The notes under the pieces are model-generated. The model saw only the letters and a list, made by a program, of their open reading frames with translations. It searched no databases and had not been told where the DNA came from. From positions 18,126-82,125 of the forward strand of contig DASURA010000369.1 in assembly GCA_036280295.1 (NCBI GenBank): a stretch of 64,000 nt of DNA, read 5' to 3'. The position numbers were made by a program, and so were the translations under genes. Of this stretch, positions 61,440 to 64,000 are shown one piece after another. Origin of the DNA: AWTP1-13 sp036280295 (GTDB taxonomy: Bacteria; Pseudomonadota; Alphaproteobacteria; Rhizobiales; Hyphomicrobiaceae). Numbering within the stretch: the first letter of the stretch is position 1; each line of letters starts with the position of its first letter.

Positions 61440-62592
61440 CTAGCGTCCCTTCCGCTCGCGGGCGGTCTGCTTGAACGCGCGGGTGTAATGGAGGTTGTTC
61501 CAGCGGTTGCCGTCGAAGGTGGCGCCGCCGGCGAAGTCGGTGGCGGCGGCGGGATCGTCGGCGGGCCAGCTCCAGAACCAGGGGTAGTCCTCCTTCGCCC
61601 GCGTGGGCTCCTTGCCGCGGTCCTTCTCCCACTTGATCTTGGGCGAGAAGCGCAGGATCGAGGCGGAGCGGGAGCGGTTGGCCAAGGTGCGGGCGGTCAG
61701 GAACGGGCGGATGTTGAGGCGCACCCCGTCGTTGATGTCGGGCTCCCAGCCGATCGGCTGCTGGTGCAGCGGCTTCCAGCGCACGAAGATGTCGTAGGGC
61801 GGCTCGCCCTCCAGGATCTTCTCCAGCTCGGCGCGCAGGTGCTCGGCGTGGGCGAGGCGGGCGTCGGCGCCTTCCGTGCCGGTTCTCTGCTGGTTGCGCT
61901 GGAGGGTGATCCAGTCGCCGAGGTAGGAGTAGATCAGCTTCTCCAGGGTGCGTTCTCCCGCGCCGCCCGGGGCGGCCAGGCGGTGGTAGTTGACGAGGGC
62001 GTGGAAGCCGTCGCGCCGGCCGTCCCAGATGTGCCAGACGAACGGGCGCTGATGGAACAGCGCGCAGTGCTGCTCGAAAGCCGTCGCGCAGCCAGTCGTC
62101 GAGCGTCTTGCCGGCGAAGCCGGCCTCGGCGAGCAGGCCCGCGAGCCTCCCCGCCGACCACTCGGCGCCGAACGCCTCGGCGAGCAGCGCCGCCAGCCGC
62201 TCCTGCGCCGGCGCCTCGCCCTTGGTGGCCGTGAAGCAGACGATGCCGTCGGGATCGGCGTGCTTTTCGAGGCCGTCCGGGCCGACGGCGGGGCAGTCCA
62301 TGAAATCAGAGCCAGCTTGACGGGGCCAGGCATAACCAAGGAGCCGCGCTACGCTGATCTGTAGTGTTGCGGCTGTCCCCTGTGGGCTCCCGCTGAAAAG
62401 CCACTGGGTAGGGTCAACTGAGTCGGGGCGCGGAAGGCCATCTGGAAACTTCTTAAGACCAGTTTCCCTCCAGCGCCCGAGATCGAACGGGACCTTCAGC
62501 ATTGTTAGGTTGGGTATTTTCAGTGAACTCGCGTCAATCTGCTTTACCTGTGATCGAAACTCTTCCGAGTTACAGTACGCGTAGATGGCCAT
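61440..62592 (-). pseudogene. C-terminal part of a PglX-like adenine methylase, frameshifted
   Basis: About 384 codons. Text such as FGAEWSAGRLAGLLAEAGFA, KTLDDWLRDGF, then in the next frame FEQHCALFHQRPFVWHIWDG, RRDGFHALVNYHRL, LEGEPPYDIFVRWKPLHQQP, DGVRLNIRPFLTARTL and KIKWEKDRGKEP is the C-terminal region of very large Eco57I/PglX-type DNA methylases in BREX-like loci. The frame slips near 62078 (GFFEQ expected, TTT C found). The N-terminal two thirds, with the SAM and NPPY motifs, are missing: sequence breaks off at 62592 against an unrelated gene. No activity possible. Confidence 0.75.
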
Positions 62593-63455
62593 TACGCCTC
62601 AGACTGCCGAAGAATGCCAGCACCGGCCGGCGCTACTCCGGTATCAACGTGCTCATCCTCTGGTCCGCCGTCGTCGAGAACGGCTTTTCTGTGCAGAGCT
62701 GGCTGACCTACAGGCAGGCCCTCGCACTTGGGGGCCATGTGCACAAGGGCGAGCGCGGCACGACGGTCGTCTATGCCGATCGCTTTGTCCCTGACAATGA
62801 GCGACGGTGCGCACACGAGCGAGGAGAGGCGCCGCACGCCATCCCGTTCCTCAAACGCTTCACGGTATTCAACGTCGAGCAGTGCCAGGACCTGCCGGAG
62901 GAAATCGCCGCCGGTCCGCCTCCCGTCGGCGCCGATCTGATCCTGCCGCAGGCCGAGGCCCTGATCCGCGCCGTCGGGGCCGATTTGCGGATCGGCGGCG
63001 ACAAGGCCTATTACGATGTGGCCGGCGACTTCATTCGGGTGCCGCCTCCGCAGGCGTTCTACGAGCCGATAAATTGGATTCGGACCGTCTGCCATGAGCA
63101 TATTCATTATACGGGGGCGGCCCATAGGCTCAATCGCGATCTATCCGGTTCATTCGGCTCAAGAAAATACGCGGTGGAGGAGCTGGTCGGGGAGGTGGGA
63201 GCAGCTATGTTGTGTGCCTCCCTCGGCATCGTTCCAACGGTACGGCACGCAGATTACCTGAACACCTGGCTCGAGGTCTTGCACGAGGATGCCCGCGCCA
63301 TCGTCCGTGCCACTTCCGCCGCCTCCAAAGCGGCAGACTACCTCCTTTCATTCCTGCCCGGCGACGTGATGCAGCAGAAGGAACGCCCTGAGCCCTCGGT
63401 TCCACCTGCGGGCACCCGGCGATGGAGAGGCAGAGGGAAAAGGGGAAGGTCATGA
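62502..63455 (+). pseudogene. ArdC-type antirestriction protein, 5'-truncated
   Basis: Native sequence starts at about 62595 with LPKNASTGRRYSGINVLILW and continues SWLTYRQALALGGHVHKGER, FLKRFTVFNVEQCQDLPEE, then the metallopeptidase domain with HExxH in TVCHEHIHYTGAAHRLNRDL, AVEELVGEVGAAMLCASLG and YLNTWLEVLHEDARAIVRA. The first 35-40 residues of the ssDNA-binding domain are replaced by antisense methylase sequence, which happens to keep the frame open from 62502. An internal start could still yield the zincin domain. ArdC proteins shield incoming plasmid DNA from restriction and are hallmarks of conjugative elements. Confidence 0.75.
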
Positions 63456-63520
63456 CGTGCCAGTGGTACGGGAGAGAGTCTCCCGCCCTGGTCCGTCGCG
63501 GATCAACCGGAGACCCTCCC

Positions 63521-64000
63521 ATGGCCAAGTCACCCCCCAAGATCACCCTGAGCGTGTCGCGCGACATCCCCTTCGACAAGCTCGTCCTCAGCCAGTCCAA
63601 CGTGCGCCGCATCAAGGCCGGCGTGTCGATCGAGGAGCTGGCCGAGGACATCGCGCGGCGCACTCTGCTGCAGAGCCTCACCGTCCGCCCGATGCTGGAC
63701 GAGAGCGGCGCCGAGACCGGCATGTACGAGGTACCGGCCGGCGGCCGGCGCTACCGGGCGCTGGAGCTGCTGGTGAAGCAGAAGCGCCTCGCCCGCACCG
63801 CGCCCGTCCCCTGCATCATCCGCACCGGCGGCATCGCCGAGGAGGACAGCCTCGCCGAGAACGTGCAGCGGGCGCCCTTGCATCCGCTCGACCAGTTCCG
63901 CGCGTTCCTGGCGCTGCGCGAGAAGGGCCAGTCCGAGGAGGACATCGCTGCGGCGTTCTTCGTCTCGGTCGCCGTCGTGCACCAGCGCCTGCGGCTGGCG
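63521..64000 (+). CDS. ParB/RepB/Spo0J-family partition protein (cut by window edge)
   Basis: 160 codons from ATG 63521 to the edge. ParB N-terminal domain: FDKLVLSQSNVRRIKAGVSI, EELAEDIARRTLLQSLTVRP, YEVPAGGRRYRALELLVKQ and the CTP-binding/arginine patch region AEEDSLAENVQRAPLHPLDQ, then the start of the HTH (EEDIAAAFFVSVAVVHQRLR). GGAGACC lies 6-7 nt before the ATG. This ParB type with ArdC just upstream is found on plasmids and integrative elements of alphaproteobacteria rather than at the chromosomal parABS locus. Confidence 0.88.
   Translation, partial: MAKSPPKITLSVSRDIPFDKLVLSQSNVRRIKAGVSIEELAEDIARRTLLQSLTVRPMLDESGAETGMYEVPAGGRRYRALELLVKQKRLARTAPVPCIIRTGGIAEEDSLAENVQRAPLHPLDQFRAFLALREKGQSEEDIAAAFFVSVAVVHQRLRLA

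Noticed and set aside
1..64000. CRISPR arrays, rRNA and tRNA genes
   Set aside because: I looked through the gaps for regularly spaced repeats, cloverleaf-like ends and conserved rRNA blocks and saw none; a dedicated scan could still find a divergent tRNA.

Overview
The window is GC-rich throughout (well above 60 % by eye), with tightly packed, often overlapping genes. I see no rRNA, tRNA or CRISPR array. FixK-type boxes, TAXI-TRAP and Liv transporters, CoxLMS-type molybdenum hydroxylases, an ECF42/DGPF pair, an IS91 relative and an ArdC-ParB backbone together suggest an alphaproteobacterium, probably of the Hyphomicrobiales (rhizobial) type. This is inferred from gene content only; there is no marker gene for placement.

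Left part (1-16.5 kb): the 3' end of a urea-transporter binding protein gene (urtA) behind a near-consensus sigma-54 promoter. Then a continuous reading frame that joins a LivF-type ATPase to a salicylaldehyde-dehydrogenase-like enzyme. Next comes a sugar-acid-type catabolic group (IlvD/Edd dehydratase, fused TAXI-TRAP permease, TAXI binding protein, divergent mandelate-racemase-family enzyme, MarR regulator) and a two-gene RND efflux pump. Middle-left (16.5-29.3 kb): two universal stress protein genes each preceded by a perfect FixK/FNR-like box at the same distance, bracketing an Mla lipid-transport operon (mlaE-mlaF-mlaD, the last fused to a PqiC-like auxiliary domain). Then an auxin-efflux-type carrier, a PatZ-like acyl-CoA synthetase/acetyltransferase and a small operon of two D-2-hydroxyacid dehydrogenases with a MarR regulator.

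Middle (29.4-47.7 kb): an ECF42 sigma factor gene overlapping its DGPF (YCII) partner. A matching promoter motif, GTGTCGG-N17-CGTCC, lies before the DGPF gene and before a tandem SRPBCC gene, which suggests a self-contained regulon. A symporter fused to a periplasmic binding domain follows, then a decayed stretch, guaA and a ketopantoate-reductase-family gene. An IS91-type remnant abuts the 3' end of apbE. ApbE, a PepSY-flavodoxin-FNR reductase and a DUF2271 protein form one operon; a small PepSY protein and a two-component system lie next to it. Two 49-bp operators of identical geometry sit at the two promoter regions and tie the group together.

Right part (48-64 kb): an eight-gene run on the minus strand encodes a molybdenum hydroxylase (CoxM-CoxS-CoxL type) and a complete branched-chain-type ABC importer, with a divergent TetR regulator. 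This looks like an import-and-oxidise module for one organic substrate. Beyond it lies a genomic graveyard: a formate-dehydrogenase fragment and a LysR pseudogene sharing a 26-bp repeat, then a ruined BREX/Pgl-like defence locus (PglZ without its C-terminus, a zincin with an internal deletion, a small protein, and the C-terminal part of a large methylase with a frameshift). That locus is fused head to head to a 5'-truncated ArdC antirestriction gene followed by a ParB-family gene running off the edge. The right end therefore looks like the rim of a plasmid-like or integrative element.
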